Shown: in pieces, positions 8,111 to 14,378 of the stretch | Layout of the letters: the number at the start of each line of letters is the position of its first letter | Numbering within the stretch: the stretch's first letter is position 1 | Notes under the pieces: model-generated | Seen by the model: the letters and a program-made list of their open reading frames with translations, nothing else | Databases searched by the model: none | Told to the model about the DNA's origin: nothing | NCBI GenBank assembly: GCA_938038825.1 | Contig: CALHST010000186.1 | Coordinates: 1 to 16,236, forward strand | Origin: an uncultured Paracoccaceae bacterium | GTDB taxonomy: Bacteria; Pseudomonadota; Alphaproteobacteria; Rhodobacterales; Rhodobacteraceae | DNA: 16,236 nucleotides | Direction: 5' to 3' | Translations under genes and position numbers: made by a program

Positions 8111-9040
8111 TCACCGGGCGCGTTTAGGGCGAAATAAACGAGACAATGCACCATATTGGCTGAGACCAACCCCGGCCAAAATCAATGCAAGCGCATAGAT
8201 CAGGCTTGGGGGCAGAGGTTCAGACAAAAGCCACGCGCCCAGCACCACAGACCACACCGGGACCTGATAATTTGTCAATGACATGAACACAGGACCCGCC
8301 GAGCGCACGACAAGAACACGCAGGAAGTTCGCAGCGGCGGTGGGCACCAAGCCCAGAAAGGCAATGACCATAAGTGTATCGGTAGACGGGATCTGCGGGA
8401 CGCCTTCTTGGATCAGGGCCATCGGGACGCAGATTGTCGCGGCGATCAGCAACAGGATGGTAGACAGTCCAATCGGATCTATAGCGGGCAGGCGGCGCAT
8501 CAACACGGAACTGATGCCATAACAACAGGCCGCAGCCACACAGGCCATGCGTCCCGCCCATTCCAGATCTGCCCCGGTTGTGTCAAAGGCCTGGCCCCCG
8601 ATCAGCACGCAAACCCCGACAAACCCTATGATAAACCCAAGCGAGCGGCGCAGCGTCAGGCGCTCTCCGGGGACGAAAAAATGCGCCATGGGCAGCACGA
8701 TCAGGCCCACACTTGCCATGGACACGCCGGCAAAGCCCCCGGTGGTATATTGCTGCCCCCACGCCAGCAGCATAAAGGGGATCGCCGTGGAAAAGGCCCC
8801 GATGATCAACACAATCCACATATCCGTGCCAGAAGGCGGTTCCAAAAACAACTGCCCCCCAAACCAACGCCAAATTGGGACAGTGACGATGGCCGCAAAG
8901 CTGATGCGCGCTGCTGCAAGCCAAAACGGTGTCATGCCTTCAAGCGCCACTTCCGTAACCAGAAACGTCGCGCCCCATGTCAGCCCCAACGTGGCCACCA
9001 TCACCCAACTGGACCACGTGATGTTGGGGCTATTTGTCAT
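8111..9040 (-). CDS. EamA-family (DMT) membrane transporter
   Basis: This 309-residue protein belongs to the drug/metabolite transporter superfamily and is expected in the inner membrane. About ten hydrophobic segments fall into two EamA repeats of roughly 140 residues each. The first includes LGLTWGATFLVTEVALEGMTPFWLAAARI and the second starts near ACVAAACCYGISSVLMRRL. The tail RLFRPKRAR is basic, as expected for a cytoplasmic end. The substrate cannot be told; family members export amino acids, metabolites or toxic compounds. The start overlaps the end of the upstream ABM gene by 11 bases, so it is the last gene of a three-gene operon. Co-transcription with two small NIPSNAP/ABM proteins hints at export of a small, possibly reactive metabolite, which is inference. 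Confidence 0.87.
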   Translation of the reverse strand: MTNSPNITWSSWVMVATLGLTWGATFLVTEVALEGMTPFWLAAARISFAAIVTVPIWRWFGGQLFLEPPSGTDMWIVLIIGAFSTAIPFMLLAWGQQYTTGGFAGVSMASVGLIVLPMAHFFVPGERLTLRRSLGFIIGFVGVCVLIGGQAFDTTGADLEWAGRMACVAAACCYGISSVLMRRLPAIDPIGLSTILLLIAATICVPMALIQEGVPQIPSTDTLMVIAFLGLVPTAAANFLRVLVVRSAGPVFMSLTNYQVPVWSVVLGAWLLSEPLPPSLIYALALILAGVGLSQYGALSRLFRPKRAR

Positions 9041-9377
9041 GCAAGCGGGTGCTGTCTTCGGGAACTTGATCCCGTTCTGTCATGGTATAGTCGCGCAAAA
9101 CATGTGCGACGCGGATGCGGTAGTCTTCAAAGTGAATGTCGCGCCCAGCCGTTTGCGCATCCCGATGGTCCGGCAAATTCCGCCAATGGGCCAGAGCGTC
9201 CTCGTCTTCCCAATAAGACAGTGACAGCAATTTGCCCGGCTCCATCAGGCTTTCGAACCGTTCCACCGAAATGAATCCGGGAATGTCTTTCAGGTGATCT
9301 TTCAAAGCAGCTGCGCGCGCCAAATAAAGATCCCGGTGCCCGTCCTTAGGAAGGACTTCAAAGATAACTGCAATCAT
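9030..9377 (-). CDS. Antibiotic biosynthesis monooxygenase (ABM) domain protein
   Basis: The 115-residue protein has the dimeric ferredoxin-like ABM fold. It begins MIAVIFEVLPKDG and continues with IPGFISVERFESLMEPGKLLSLSYWEDEDALAHWRNLPDH, a classic ABM run. Some ABM proteins are cofactor-free (quinol) monooxygenases, but many are uncharacterised, and no substrate can be assigned. The ATG at 9377 has AAGGA upstream with about eight bases of spacing and overlaps the previous gene's stop as ATGA; a longer frame reaching 9416 lacks such support and would run further into the upstream gene. The C-terminal 40 residues (RIRVAHVLRDYTMTERDQ) are typical of the subfamily. It sits between a NIPSNAP gene and a transporter gene. 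Confidence 0.85.
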   Translation of the reverse strand: MIAVIFEVLPKDGHRDLYLARAAALKDHLKDIPGFISVERFESLMEPGKLLSLSYWEDEDALAHWRNLPDHRDAQTAGRDIHFEDYRIRVAHVLRDYTMTERDQVPEDSTRLHDK

Positions 9378-9697
9378 GCTGGTGTCCTTGTTTTGTGTGA
9401 TACACAGGTCAGCCACGTTCTGTCCTCTTTGAGAATGAATTTTTCGGATTGTGCAAACTGATAATTCTCTTGACCCAAAGGATCTTGTGCCAATCGCGCC
9501 CGGTAGGCTTCGTATTCCCCCAAGGATTTCACGTGATAAATCCCATAAGCAAGAGTGCTGGAGCCTTCGTGTGGCGCAAAATATCCCACCAAATCAGCTC
9601 CGCATCTGGGAATGGCTGTGGCCCATCGGGCCCCGTATTCAGCAAAGGCGGCGCGTTTGGTTGGGTCGATCTGGTATTGAATAACGCATGTCAGCAT
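9374..9697 (-). CDS. NIPSNAP-like small ferredoxin-fold protein
   Basis: The 107-residue protein starts MLTCVIQYQIDPTKRAAFAEYGARWATAIPRCGADLVGYFAPHEG, a pattern typical of bacterial NIPSNAP proteins. It continues with AYGIYHVKSLGEYEAYRARLAQDPLG. NIPSNAP and ABM domains share the dimeric alpha/beta-barrel superfamily, so the two neighbours are structural relatives. Biochemical function is not established. The start at 9697 is chosen because AAAGGA lies seven bases upstream; a further in-frame ATG at 9712 would place that Shine-Dalgarno inside the gene. It is the first gene of the minus-strand operon and lies 73 bases from the divergent ArsR-type regulator, which is the natural candidate for its control. 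Confidence 0.82.
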   Translation of the reverse strand: MLTCVIQYQIDPTKRAAFAEYGARWATAIPRCGADLVGYFAPHEGSSTLAYGIYHVKSLGEYEAYRARLAQDPLGQENYQFAQSEKFILKEDRTWLTCVSHKTRTPA

Positions 9698-9724
9698 GGC
9701 GTGTCCTTTCATATATGCTGGATC

Positions 9725-9730
9725 GTTATA
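9725..9730 (-). promoter_or_regulatory. Possible -10 element for the NIPSNAP-ABM-EamA operon
   Basis: TATAAC on the minus strand in the 73-base divergent gap is a good -10 match. It would start transcription near 9718, leaving about 20 bases before the first ATG with AAAGGA between. No convincing -35 is seen, which would fit an activator-dependent or weak promoter. Confidence 0.3.
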
Positions 9731-9735
9731 GACGC

Positions 9736-9764
9736 TTGCTTGCAGTGAATGCTTCGGTCATGAT
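9736..9764 (+). promoter_or_regulatory. Possible promoter of the long ArsR-type regulator
   Basis: TTGCTT (9736-9741) and CATGAT (9759-9764) are 17 bases apart. This spacing puts the transcript start at or next to the ATG at 9771. No Shine-Dalgarno lies before that ATG, so a leaderless mRNA is possible. Matches to consensus are only partial. Confidence 0.3.
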
Positions 9765-9770
9765 CAAACT

Positions 9771-10457
9771 ATGAAAGAAGGACCAGATATCGCCCGCGTC
9801 GCTGCGTTGATCGGGGATCCCGCCCGCGCCAACATTCTGACAGCGCTTATGGATGGGCGCGCCCTGACCGCATCGGAACTGGCAGAGCATGCAGGTGTTG
9901 GTTTGTCGACGGCCAGTGGTCATTTGTCCAAACTGTCCCACGGGCACCTTGTGCAACAGCGCAAATCCGGGCGTCACAAGTATTTCCAATTGGCAGATGG
10001 CGATGTTGCTGCGGTGTTAGAGGCGCTGATGGGGTTGGCGTCCAAGGATGGTCCGACCCGCGTGCGCACAGGTCCCAAGGATGCCCAGCTGCGTACAGCG
10101 CGCGTGTGTTACAATCATCTTGCGGGGCAGATGGGGGTTCAGATGTTTCAGTCACTGGTGTCAAAGACCGTATTGGACGAGCAGGGGGCAGATATCACAC
10201 TCACCCCGAACGGGACTGCCTTTATGACAGAGTTCGGCATCGACCTTGACGATTTGCGGACCTCACGCACGCCGCTATGCCGGTCGTGTCTGGATTGGAG
10301 CGAGCGGCGCACACATCTGGCTGGCACGCTGGGCCGTGCCATGTTGCGCGAGATGGAGCACAAAGGCTGGCTGCGCCGTGATCCGGCAAGTCGGGCAGTT
10401 GTGTTCACATCCCGCGGAAAAACGGCCTTTGATCACTGTTTTCCTGTGGGCGTTTGA
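9771..10457 (+). CDS. ArsR-type winged-helix regulator with Cys/His-bearing C-terminal domain
   Basis: The 228-residue protein has an N-terminal ArsR-like winged helix (residues 5-85): IGDPARANILTALMDG, ELAEHAGVGLSTASGHLSKL as the helix-turn-helix, and QQRKSGRHKYFQLAD as the wing. The C-terminal half (about 105-225) is a separate conserved domain with VCYNHLAGQMG (112-122), LTPNG, and CRSCLDWSERRTHLAG (170-185), ending in a winged-helix-like GWLRRDPASRAVVFTSRGK segment. Cys113, His116, Cys170, Cys173, Glu178 and His182 could form a metal or thiol sensor, but this is inferred from residue type. Typical ArsR proteins are about 100 residues, so this is the long subfamily. It diverges from the NIPSNAP-ABM-EamA operon and probably controls it. 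Its stop codon overlaps the -35 box of the next gene. Confidence 0.85.
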   Translation: MKEGPDIARVAALIGDPARANILTALMDGRALTASELAEHAGVGLSTASGHLSKLSHGHLVQQRKSGRHKYFQLADGDVAAVLEALMGLASKDGPTRVRTGPKDAQLRTARVCYNHLAGQMGVQMFQSLVSKTVLDEQGADITLTPNGTAFMTEFGIDLDDLRTSRTPLCRSCLDWSERRTHLAGTLGRAMLREMEHKGWLRRDPASRAVVFTSRGKTAFDHCFPVGV

Positions 10458-10482
10458 CAGTGTGTAAGTAGCAGCTTACCGT
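10454..10482 (+). promoter_or_regulatory. Promoter of the short arsR gene, probably leaderless
   Basis: A perfect TTGACA (10454-10459) overlaps the stop codon of the upstream gene. Seventeen bases later comes TACCGT (10477-10482), which keeps the most important -10 positions T1, A2 and T6. Transcription would begin at 10488-10490, which is the ATG itself. No Shine-Dalgarno precedes that ATG, so a leaderless transcript fits. Confidence 0.6.
10464..10479. promoter_or_regulatory. Operator 1, GTAAG-N6-CTTAC
   Basis: The 16-base inverted repeat GTAAGTAGCAGCTTAC lies between the -35 and -10 elements of the short arsR promoter. Its half-sites are identical to those of the second palindrome, with centres 17 bases apart (under two helix turns). 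A dimeric winged-helix regulator bound here would block RNA polymerase. Confidence 0.65.
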
Positions 10483-10497
10483 AAGTCATGACTTACG
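10480..10497. promoter_or_regulatory. Operator 2, perfect 18-bp palindrome on the start codon
   Basis: CGTAAGTCATGACTTACG is a perfect palindrome whose centre falls inside the ATG of the short arsR gene. Its core GTAAG-N6-CTTAC matches the upstream operator. It covers the end of the -10 and the expected transcription start, and its right half also encodes the first residues (MTY). Autorepression by the ArsR protein encoded here is the simplest reading. Confidence 0.7.
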
Positions 10498-10805
10498 AAG
10501 AATCACTTGCTGCGCTTGCTGACCCAACACGGAGATCTGTTTTTGAGGCCGTTGCCCGCAAACCCAGTGCTGTTGGTGCCTTGGCGGATCAATTGCCCGT
10601 TAGCCGACCCGCGGTGTCCCAACATTTGAAAGTTCTGACAGATGCCGGATTGGTGCAGGTGCGCGTCGCGGGAACCCGCAGGATTTACGCAGTGCGGCCA
10701 GAAGGTTTGGCCGAATTACGCGCCTATCTTGATCAATTCTGGGGTGATGCAATGGACAGTTTTGCCAATGAAATCAATTTGAAAGAGAGATATCCAGATG
10801 CCTGA
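10488..10805 (+). CDS. ArsR/SmtB-family transcriptional repressor
   Basis: The 105-residue protein is a compact ArsR-type winged helix: LAALADPTRRSVFEAVARKP, then VGALADQLPVSRPAVSQHLKVLTDAGLV (recognition helix about 40-50) and the wing VRVAGTRRIYAV. The metal-binding ELCVC-type motif of arsenic and cadmium sensors is absent, so it is not an obvious metalloregulator. The C-terminus AELRAYLDQFWGDAMDSFANEI is the dimer helix seen in ArsR proteins paired with SRPBCC genes. It overlaps the SRPBCC gene by eight bases. The start codon lies in the centre of an 18-bp palindrome and a matching site sits upstream, strongly suggesting autoregulation. The start is fixed by the conserved N-terminus and promoter spacing rather than by a ribosome-binding site. 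Confidence 0.93.
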   Translation: MTYEESLAALADPTRRSVFEAVARKPSAVGALADQLPVSRPAVSQHLKVLTDAGLVQVRVAGTRRIYAVRPEGLAELRAYLDQFWGDAMDSFANEINLKERYPDA

Positions 10806-11256
10806 TCCCGTTGTTAAAACCGTTGACGTCAATTGCAGCGCGGCAGAGGCCTTTGACGTATTTGTCAATCGAACGGCCAAGTGGTGGCCATTGGAAAAAC
10901 ACGCGGTGTCGGCCGGGTCTGGCAATGCGGCCTTGGCCGTCACAATCGAACCGCGCGTCGGTGGGGCGGTCTATGAAACGATGCATAACGGCGAACGTGC
11001 CGAGTGGGGCACCGTTTTGGAATTCACACCGGGCGAAAAGTTGGCGATGACATGGCATCCGGGGAGCAATGGGGACAATCCCACCCGCGTAGATGTTGAA
11101 TTTGAGGCGCTTGATGACGCGCGCACCAAAGTCACGCTTACGCATTCAGGCTGGGAAGTCTGGGCGGACAAAGCCGACACAATGCGCGACAATTATAATG
11201 GCGGCTGGGTGTTGGTGTTTGAAACCCGTTATGCGCAAGCATGTGTGCCTGCGTGA
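10798..11256 (+). CDS. SRPBCC / AHSA1-domain protein
   Basis: The 152-residue protein has the START-like helix-grip fold that binds hydrophobic ligands. Visible features are VDVNCSAAEAFDVFVNRTAKWWPLEKHAVS at the N-terminus, then EPRVGGAVYETMHNGERAEWGTVLEFTPGEKLAMTWHPG, VEFEALDDARTKVTLTHSGWE, and a C-terminal long helix NYNGGWVLVFETRYAQAC. This order is typical of AHSA1-like proteins encoded next to ArsR repressors. The natural ligand or reaction is unknown. A GAGAGA sequence lies upstream of the ATG at 10798, which overlaps the arsR stop, so both are one operon under the tandem operators. No + strand terminator follows it; the hairpin downstream has its T-run on the other strand. Confidence 0.9.
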   Translation: MPDPVVKTVDVNCSAAEAFDVFVNRTAKWWPLEKHAVSAGSGNAALAVTIEPRVGGAVYETMHNGERAEWGTVLEFTPGEKLAMTWHPGSNGDNPTRVDVEFEALDDARTKVTLTHSGWEVWADKADTMRDNYNGGWVLVFETRYAQACVPA

Positions 11257-11263
11257 AAGCTGC

Positions 11264-11295
11264 ACAAAAAGAATGGGCGCCTCAAAGACGCCCAT
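11264..11295 (-). terminator. Intrinsic terminator of the VPLPA-CTERM gene
   Basis: Read on the minus strand, a 7-bp stem ATGGGCG/CGCCCAT (11273-11295) with a nine-base loop is followed by TTCTTTTTG. It begins about 27 bases after the stop codon. On the plus strand the hairpin is followed by A residues, so it is directional. Confidence 0.8.
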
Positions 11296-11321
11296 ACAAA
11301 AAAGCTTGGTTTATTTAGGTC

Positions 11322-12110
11322 TTACGACTTCTTTTTGCGGATCATCGCAAACGCACCAAAGCCACCGATAAGCAATGGCAATCCAGCGGGCAGTGGCACA
11401 GCGGCAATCGGTCCAAAACCGTTGGTCGCGATATCAAGCACCTCTGCATTGGAAAGGGCGCGGTCATAGATGAACACGTCGTCCAACAGACCAATAAAGT
11501 CTTCGTTGAATCCGGGATTTGTGCCGATGAATAAGTTAAAGCCAGAATCCGTCAAAGCCGTTGCTTCGTTAAATGTTGCTTCGACGACTCCATCCACGAA
11601 CAGCTTGCTGTCGGCGCCGTCATAGACAACGGTCAAGTGTGCCCAAACGTCCAACGGAGCTGTTCCCGGCGCGTCCGCAACACCAGCACCGGTGAAGGCA
11701 GCAAACCCAGTCCCCGTATCGTTGCCACGCGTGTCCACGCCCAAAGTGCGGTCAAATCCGCCATTGTCATGTGACAAAATTTTGCTGCCGGGAGTAGACC
11801 CAAGAGACGCCAAGTTGACCAATGCCCCCATCGTAATTGCGCTGATGGCGCTTCGGTTAATGTCGATACCGGTGTCAATTCCGCTTAGACCAGCCACGGC
11901 TCCAAATCTTGCAGCATTGCTACCATCTGCACTTGCGCCAACAGCAAGGCTTGCAGCGCCACCGACACTTGTACCAGTATTCCCATTGCCAGAGTCATCC
12001 ACCAGCAAACCATTGTCAAAAGTATACAATGCGAACGGATCGATTGGCGCAGCCAGTACTGGGCTTGCGCACATTGCGCCGACGAGAGATGCCAAAAATA
12101 TTTGTTTCAT
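11322..12110 (-). CDS. VPLPA-CTERM surface protein with LamG-like domain
   Basis: The 262-residue protein is predicted to be exported and sorted to the cell surface. An N-terminal signal peptide (MKQIFLASLVGAMCASPVLA, about 1-20) is followed by a concanavalin A/LamG-like jelly roll: PFALYTFDNGLLVDDSGNGNTG, ARFGAVAGLSGIDTG, then WAHLTVVYDGADSKLFVDGV and GLLDDVFIYDRALSNAEVLDIA near the end, a signature of LamG-3 domains. The C-terminus has VPLPA at 238-242, a hydrophobic segment (243-257) and RKKK (258-261). This tripartite tail is the VPLPA-CTERM signal, thought to be processed by an exosortase-type enzyme (XrtD). GGAG sits seven bases before the ATG. It is a single-gene unit with its own terminator. 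Its ligand is unknown; a role in extracellular matrix or carbohydrate binding is only inference. Confidence 0.9.
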   Translation of the reverse strand: MKQIFLASLVGAMCASPVLAAPIDPFALYTFDNGLLVDDSGNGNTGTSVGGAASLAVGASADGSNAARFGAVAGLSGIDTGIDINRSAISAITMGALVNLASLGSTPGSKILSHDNGGFDRTLGVDTRGNDTGTGFAAFTGAGVADAPGTAPLDVWAHLTVVYDGADSKLFVDGVVEATFNEATALTDSGFNLFIGTNPGFNEDFIGLLDDVFIYDRALSNAEVLDIATNGFGPIAAVPLPAGLPLLIGGFGAFAMIRKKKS

Positions 12111-12245
12111 AATAGTGCTCCATAAAATATCGGATGGTCGAACGTGTCATATTTCGAGCCGGTTGGTCAAGATTCCTGTGTATGACTGTGCAAAAGCGAG
12201 CAACAATGAGCCGTAAAGTGGCGCATTGTTTTGGAATTTGAATGT

Positions 12246-12280
12246 AAAAAAGAGAAAGGGCGCATCGAAATGCGCCCTTT
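12246..12280 (-). terminator. Intrinsic terminator of ilvC
   Basis: An 11-bp perfect stem, AAAGGGCGCAT with ATGCGCCCTTT (12255-12280), closes a four-base loop and on the minus strand is followed by CTCTTTTTT. It starts 28 bases after the ilvC stop. This is a strong, typical rho-independent terminator. Confidence 0.93.
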
Positions 12281-12308
12281 ACTTTGAGAACTTTGAGAAA
12301 CTGAAAAA

Positions 12309-13331
12309 TCAGTTCTTGGCTTTGTCGACCATTTTGCCTGCGGAAATCCAAGGCATCATGCCGCGCAGGGTTTCACCGACTTCTTCGATTTGATGCGCGT
12401 CATTGCGACGACGCGTGCCTTTGAAGAAGGGCTGACCCACTTGGTTTTCAGACATGAAGTCACGCACAAACGCACCTGTTTGGATATCGTTCAGGATCGC
12501 TTTCATACGGGCTTTTGTTTCGTCGTAAGGCAGAACCCGCGGGCCAGAAACATACTCGCCATACTCAGCAGTGTTCGAGATCGAGTAGTTCATGTTCGCG
12601 ATGCCGCCTTCATAGATCAGGTCTACGATCAGCTTTACTTCGTGCAAGCATTCGAAATACGCCATTTCGGGTGCGTACCCTGCCTCGACCAGCGTTTCAA
12701 AGCCCATGCGGATCAGCTCAACAAGCCCGCCACACAGAACGGCTTGTTCACCGAACAGGTCGGTTTCGCATTCTTCGCGGAAGTTGGTTTCGATAATGCC
12801 GGACCGACCACCACCGATTGCGGAGCAGTAGGACAGACCAATTTCCAGCGCTTTGCCCGAGGCATCATTGTCTACAGCAACAAGGCACGGCACGCCGCCG
12901 CCTTTTGTGTATTCGCCGCGCACGGTGTGACCGGGGCCTTTTGGCGCCATCATGATCACATCCACAGTGTCTTTGGGTTCGATCAAGCCGAAATGCACGT
13001 TCAGACCGTGGGCAAATGCCATAGCTGCGCCGTCTTTCAGGTTGTCGTGAACGTATTTCTTATACGTTTCCGCCTGTAATTCGTCGGGCATTGTGAACAT
13101 GATCAGATCACACCATGCGGCCGCTTCGGCGATGCCCATGACTTTCAGGCCTTCGCCTTCGGCCTTTGCTGCAGAGGCGGAGCCTTCGCGCAGAGCCACA
13201 ACGACGTTCTTTGCGCCAGAGTCGCGCAGGTTCAGCGCATGGGCGTGGCCTTGTGAGCCATAGCCCAAAATCGCCACTTTCATGTCTTTGATGAGGTTCA
13301 CATCGCAATCGCGATCGTAGTAGACGCGCAT
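12309..13331 (-). CDS. ilvC: Ketol-acid reductoisomerase (NADP+)
   Basis: IlvC performs the second step of valine and isoleucine synthesis, turning acetolactate or acetohydroxybutyrate into the dihydroxy acid with Mg2+ and NADPH. The 340-residue protein is the short class I form. It shows the Rossmann loop GYGSQGHAHALNLRDSG (23-39), a cofactor-choice loop LREGSAS (47-53) with the Arg and Ser residues of NADPH-specific enzymes, AHGLNVHFG (107-115), and metal ligands Asp191 and Glu195 (EECETDLFGEQ) plus Glu227 and Glu231 (ECLHEVK). AAGGGA lies just upstream of the ATG. The gene stands alone with a strong terminator and shares a 133-base divergent gap with two Lrp-like regulators, which may control it. 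Confidence 0.98.
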   Translation of the reverse strand: MRVYYDRDCDVNLIKDMKVAILGYGSQGHAHALNLRDSGAKNVVVALREGSASAAKAEGEGLKVMGIAEAAAWCDLIMFTMPDELQAETYKKYVHDNLKDGAAMAFAHGLNVHFGLIEPKDTVDVIMMAPKGPGHTVRGEYTKGGGVPCLVAVDNDASGKALEIGLSYCSAIGGGRSGIIETNFREECETDLFGEQAVLCGGLVELIRMGFETLVEAGYAPEMAYFECLHEVKLIVDLIYEGGIANMNYSISNTAEYGEYVSGPRVLPYDETKARMKAILNDIQTGAFVRDFMSENQVGQPFFKGTRRRNDAHQIEEVGETLRGMMPWISAGKMVDKAKN

Positions 13332-13364
13332 ATCGGTCCCTTTCCGGTTACAAATCTGAATGCG

Positions 13365-13371
13365 TTATAAT
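13365..13371. promoter_or_regulatory. Divergent -10 element between ilvC and the lrp pair
   Basis: GTTATAAT reads TATAAT on the plus strand (13366-13371) and TATAAC on the minus strand (13370-13365). On the minus strand it would start ilvC transcription some 25-30 bases before the ATG, with a weak CTGCAA -35 seventeen bases upstream. On the plus strand the leader to the lrp gene would be about 85 bases. The gap is AT-rich with repeated GATTG words (13385-13402), a plausible Lrp-type binding region, but no clear palindrome was found. Confidence 0.4.
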
Positions 13372-13464
13372 CTGCGTATCGAGAGATTGCAGTGATTGAT
13401 TGTGAGTATTTTTGGAACAATGAAGGGGTTATCATTCGTCAATTGATCAGATATTGCGATATTC

Positions 13465-13920
13465 ATGCTTGATGATGTGGATCGACGAATTTTACGGCAG
13501 TGGCAGGCGGACCCGTCTTTAGCACCGCAGGACCTTGCTGAAAAGGTCGGGGCCAGTCAGGGGCAGGTGACGCGGCGTGTGGCGCGATTGCGCGATGCAG
13601 GTGTGGTGCAGGCCGTTGAGACAGAAGTGGATTGGACCGCATTGGGATATGCGGTTCAGGTGTCGCTGCGGGTGACATTGGACAAGACTGCGCCGCGGGC
13701 GTTTGACGAGTTTATTGCAGCCGCACGTACGGTGCCGGAAGTTCTGGAAGTTCAGACCTTTCTGGGTCGGGTGGATGTGCGTTTGAATTTGATTGCGCGG
13801 GATATGCCGCATTACCAGCAGGTGTATCGCAGTCAGATCATGACGTTGCCGCATATCGCAGATATCGAAGCGTTGATGCAGGTGGCCCGGATTAAATCCG
13901 AAGAGGCGTTGCCGCTGTGA
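13465..13920 (+). CDS. Lrp/AsnC-family transcriptional regulator, first of a pair
   Basis: The 151-residue protein has the Lrp/AsnC layout: an N-terminal helix-turn-helix (LDDVDRRILRQWQADPSLAPQDLAEKVGASQGQVTRRVARLRDAGVV, residues 2-48) and a C-terminal alpha/beta RAM ligand domain (about 65-145) containing VPEVLEVQTFLGRVDVRLNLIARDMPHYQQVYRSQIMTLPHI. These proteins form dimers to octamers and respond to amino acids. Its position divergent from ilvC suggests control of branched-chain amino acid genes, which is inference. Its stop overlaps the start of a second Lrp-like gene by four bases (GTGA). No clear Shine-Dalgarno precedes the ATG. The two paralogues differ strongly, so this is not a recent duplication. 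Confidence 0.92.
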   Translation: MLDDVDRRILRQWQADPSLAPQDLAEKVGASQGQVTRRVARLRDAGVVQAVETEVDWTALGYAVQVSLRVTLDKTAPRAFDEFIAAARTVPEVLEVQTFLGRVDVRLNLIARDMPHYQQVYRSQIMTLPHIADIEALMQVARIKSEEALPL

Positions 13921-14378
13921 TTGATTTGGACGACATCGACCGGTCTTTGGTGCTTTCTTTGGCACGGGATGCCACACAAAGTGCGGGTGCTTTAGGGCGC
14001 GAATTTGGGTTGTCGCAACCTGCCACATGGCGGCGCATCAAGCGGCTGCGCGAAGCCGGTGTTCTGGGCGCGCGTCGTTTGCGCCTGAACTCTGAAAAGC
14101 TGGGGTTTGGTGTCACTGTGTTCCTGGGGGTCAAGTTGGCCACAAAGGGGCGAGTGAGCTTGGAGGATTTTGAGCGCGCGGTCATCGCGATCCCGGAAGT
14201 GCAAACAGTAGAGCATGTCTTAGGCTTGTATGACTATCGTTTGCGTGTCGTGGCCCGGGATTTGCCGGATTTCGAGCGTGTTTTGCGCCGCCGCATCATG
14301 ACCTTACCCGGCGCGGGTGAGGTCGAAGCCAATGTTCTGCTAAGCGAAGAACGTCTGCCTGGACCTTTGCTGCCATGA
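13917..14378 (+). CDS. Lrp/AsnC-family transcriptional regulator, second of a pair
   Basis: The 153-residue protein has the same two-domain plan: helix-turn-helix in DLDDIDRSLVLSLARDATQSAGALGREFGLSQPATWRRIKRLREAGVL (3-49) and a RAM domain with FERAVIAIPEVQTVEHVLGLYDYRLRVVARDLPDFERVLRRRIMTLPG. The GTG start at 13917 overlaps the upstream stop (GTGA), and the stop overlaps the next start (ATGA), so expression of all three proteins is probably coupled in fixed ratio. A mixed oligomer of the two Lrp proteins is possible. Siroheme decarboxylase (AhbA/NirD-like) proteins share this fold, but no heme-biosynthesis genes are nearby, and an ordinary regulator is more likely. Confidence 0.9.
   Translation: MIDLDDIDRSLVLSLARDATQSAGALGREFGLSQPATWRRIKRLREAGVLGARRLRLNSEKLGFGVTVFLGVKLATKGRVSLEDFERAVIAIPEVQTVEHVLGLYDYRLRVVARDLPDFERVLRRRIMTLPGAGEVEANVLLSEERLPGPLLP

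Noticed and set aside
8408..9274. Long open frame on the plus strand across the EamA and ABM genes
   Set aside because: Its composition (Gln, Pro, Arg, His) is that of an antisense shadow, and the minus-strand genes have clear families and overlaps.
9706..9777. CTTTCATA / TATGAAAG inverted pair in the divergent arsR gap
   Set aside because: One half is tied to a Shine-Dalgarno and the other to a start codon, and the 56-base spacing is unlike a dimer operator; likely coincidence.
11273..11295. Hairpin as a terminator for the plus-strand SRPBCC gene
   Set aside because: On the plus strand it is followed by A residues, not T; the T-run is on the minus strand.
12281..12300. Tandem near-repeat ACTTTGAGAA between the ilvC stop and terminator
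   Set aside because: Only two short copies, with no sign of function.
13465..14378. The Lrp-like pair as siroheme decarboxylase subunits
   Set aside because: The fold and pairing fit, but no heme d1 or alternative heme pathway genes are near, and both proteins have normal helix-turn-helix regions beside ilvC.
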